Positions 61,364 to 64,000 of a DNA stretch of 64,000 bases are shown here, one piece after another. Position 1 is the first letter of the stretch. Each line of letters opens with the position of its first letter. The stretch spans positions 2,444,692 to 2,508,691 of the forward strand of contig JABBOT010000005.1 of the NCBI GenBank assembly GCA_016165875.1, read 5' to 3'. Under the pieces are notes generated by a model that saw nothing but the letters and a program-made list of their open reading frames with translations, had not been told where the DNA came from and searched no databases. The position numbers and the translations under genes were made by a program. The stretch is from Acanthopleura granulata. Taxonomy: Eukaryota; Mollusca; Polyplacophora; Chitonida; Chitonidae.

Positions 61364-64000
61364 CTGCAACAGTAAGTAACAATGTGTTAATTGTAGGGTT
61401 TGGTAGCGTATTGTATTACCATCAACAGTTATAGTACAATCTCAAGTTCTCCCCAGCCCAGTTAACATACACGGACATGGGTATATTTAAACAAGCAACC
61501 CGAAACCACAGTGACATTTCAAATTCTTCATGTCAGATCATATGTGATGCTATTTTAACACAAAAAGGCTTGCCCAACAAAATATATTACCTTAGATATT
61601 TTGAGAATGATAAATACATTCCTGTTGAACTTTACTGTAGGACAAGTCCACAATGTGATACAAAAGCCCAGGTGCCTGCTCTGGTTAAAAATGTCCATGT
61701 GAAATCCTGGCAGGGGTAACAAACTGGGTTTCAATTTCAACTTTTCTGGCTCTTGTCCAGAGAGGTGTGCCTTACACCCAAAACAAATGACTACTGGGTA
61801 ATAAATACAACTTTGGGTATTTACAGAAAAATTTAAATTTCTTTCTCTCTTTCTTTTTCAAAATCTCAAGGTTGTGAACATTAAGTATGTCCTCTTCTAT
61901 GTCACACAAAAAGGTGGGGGATTTTATTAATGCAGACCGGGAACTGTACACTGGGGTTACAATTACATGATTCTACCAGAGGTGCTACAACAATACACCA
62001 CGCACACCCACATACAACTGCACCTCCTATACAGAAACAGAACAAGGTGGGGAAGGAAAATTAGTAGCACATGGGTGTACTCAGGCAATACCACACCGTC
62101 AGACGGAAGACAGACAGGCTTCCCCATACCCTTATGTCACTTGCTATACCTGGGGTGCTCCGGTGAAATGTACAACAGGTGAGAGACCAGGGCTCTTATC
62201 TGTCTGTCTGTCTGAACCAGGTAGCAAAGGTTACACAGGCAGGGTATAAACTGTACTGCTTTGATATATATAGTACTAATATATAAAATGTGCAGGTGTC
62301 AATGTTGTACTGATAATCTAAGGAGAAAACTGACTGAGCTGACATCAGGTGGATATAAAGATTATATTACATTTACAGTTGGTATATATTTATATCCCAA
62401 ATCATTCTGGCATTATCTTTTTTCACATCATGTGAACCAGTCTTCTATCGTATGTTATATGCACGTTGGCTCGAAGTTAGTAACATCTACTGTAACATGT
62501 ATAAGCACATTTGAAAAAAAATTTCTTAAAAACGGCGAAAGCAAAATAGAGATTAAACACACTACAAAATATGAATGAATAAAACAACTTCACATCTATG
62601 GTGAACATGAATATATTTAAGTTGAAGTGCTGAAGAGTTAAAAAGGTGTGGCAATATAGGTAACAGCTCTGAGAAAGCGAACTTGAAGGATTCATTTAAC
62701 TTTCTTAGTTGTTTACAATTCCTCAATATATCAGGTCATTCTTGACACTTGAGTAAGTAATAAAAAAAAAATCAAATACTGAATACATTTAAATTTAACT
62801 GTTTCTAAAACAGAAAGGTCTCTTAAGACCCAGTTCAGTTAATTTTATGTGACACTCTTTACAAGTGGAAGAAAATTTATTGCCTTCCATTAACGGGTCT
62901 CTCCAGATAAAAGGGTGAAGGGAGAGGGGGGCTTGGCTGGCCTTTGGGGCATACAAATGTCTACTGTTGATATTCACATTAGTTCAATAGTCTTCAAACC
63001 TGACTTTATCAAATCTAGGCCATGACTACTGACCAGAAATCTGACCCATTACTGACCACAAAGCCTGGAGGAACACTGAACACTGGATCTAGGCAGCCAG
63101 TATATGGAGTAAAAAAACAGCAGGGGTCATAAATCAGAGAGGCAAGCAGGCAGGTTGGCAGTCAGGCTTTACTGGGAAAGTGACCAGGGGCTCTCAAGGC
63201 TCCTCCAGTCTCCAGCTGCCTGGCCTTCTCCAGACTGAATGAGCCATTATCTACTGGATCACAAAGTCTTCACATTTCTTCAGTTTTTCATACATTACGG
63301 TAATGTTTAACTGCCCTGTAATGACTGAACTTCTTCCAGAACACAGTTATATCATTACAAGCAATACAACAAGCCGTCAGAAAGCGATTTAAAACCTTCT
63401 GCCATGAGTGAGAGCTGGATTTGAACACCCCACCTCGATGGTCCTAGAAAAGGCACCTCTTCCACATGAGCCAGCAGGGAAACATTTACACATAATATTG
63501 CTTAAAATGTGACTCTCAAGAGCAAACTAGAGGTTCAAAACTTTATAAATATACACGAGTTCAGGTTAAGTATTATCAATTGGCATCACTGAAGACAGCT
63601 TCTTAAAGACATCCACGTCTGGCAGCTGTACAACACATGTACCTAAATTTAAACATTCAAATGCCACTTCACTGTTTGCAAAGATTACAAAGTACATACG
63701 GTAAATGTCCTTACTGAAATCTATAAGAACAATGGCTTTCTTCTTTACCTACGTGTCAATGACGATTTGGACACTACATCTAGTATAAGTAAAATAAGTT
63801 TCAGGAGTGATGATATCGAAGTCATGGGTGGCCTTTCTCCCTAGCTGGGTCTTTTATTGGCCAAGTTCACTTCACAGGTATCGTCAGCAGTAATGAGGTC
63901 AAGCGAGGCTTAACAAGGTCACCCCCATACACACACACCTGGATTTATCCACAGCTCATTCATCCCACACTGGTCCATCCATTCTACTGGTAAACATCAA
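61364..64000. other. 5'-side intron of the Fat-like gene (partial)
   Basis: No cadherin-like exon is seen between the EC11 exon and the window end. It holds CTGTCTGTCTG at about 62201 and a tRNA-derived SINE head near 63405-63480. Confidence 0.6.
63405..63480 (-). mobile_element. tRNA-derived SINE head with Pol III A and B boxes
   Basis: On the minus strand TGGCTCATGTGG (63462-63473) fits the A-box pattern T-R-G-Y-N-N-A-N-N-N-G. GTGTTCAAATCCAGC, about 40 bp downstream, fits the B-box G-W-T-C-R-A-N-N-C. No clean cloverleaf or CCA-ready acceptor stem is visible, so a tRNA-derived repeat is more likely than a functional tRNA gene. Confidence 0.6.

Noticed and set aside
63405..63480. Functional tRNA gene
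   Set aside because: A and B boxes are present, but I cannot fold a proper acceptor stem or identify a sensible anticodon loop. A SINE head is more likely.

Overview
The window is invertebrate nuclear DNA, AT-rich and intron-rich. It lies almost entirely inside one very large gene on the minus strand: a FAT1/2/3-type (Fat-like) giant protocadherin. I resolve 21 consecutive coding exons between 2210 and 61363. All have GT-AG boundaries and compatible phases, and together they give 6,737 bp, or 2,245 whole codons plus the 2 nt that finish a split first codon. They encode the C-terminal part of one extracellular cadherin (EC) repeat, 21 complete EC repeats, and the first strand of another. By colinearity with my memory of vertebrate FAT1 these are EC11 (partial), EC12-EC32 and EC33 (partial). 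The signal peptide and EC1-10 lie beyond 64000. EC33-34, the laminin-G/EGF modules, the membrane segment and the cytoplasmic tail lie below position 1.

Organism: probably a lophotrochozoan (mollusc, brachiopod or relative). The reasons are the FAT1-like repeat order, large introns full of minisatellites, frequent TACATGTA words, and SINE fragments ending in CGTAAAACACCAATCAAATAAA-type or CATTCATTCATTC tails that I associate with such genomes. This is inference, not a database match.

Layout, high to low coordinate (5' to 3' of the gene): 61364-64000 is an intron holding a tRNA-derived SINE head. A 62-bp exon lies at 61302-61363. An intron of 23.5 kb (37838-61301) has no recognisable gene but holds several minisatellites. 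Three exons lie at 35056-37837. A 9.9-kb intron follows, carrying a 25-bp minisatellite and a 1.1-kb Penelope-like element with perfect inverted repeats. Two exons lie at 24286-25129. A 5.3-kb intron holds an array of CRE/ATF palindromes and two hairpin elements. A 1.5-kb exon (17485-18980) and two smaller exons follow, then a 4-kb intron, and then a dense cluster of 12 exons from 11997 down to 2210.

The most unusual feature is that repeats have multiplied this gene's own splice junctions. A 54-bp minisatellite abuts the 5' splice site of the exon at 6237-6470 and copies that junction more than 20 times. An 80-bp triplication copies the 3' splice site of the exon at 9113-9257. A 25-bp array at 30057-30725 reads on the sense strand as about 26 consecutive pyrimidine-tract/CAG units. 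No second protein-coding gene, rRNA gene, CRISPR array or prokaryotic feature is supported.
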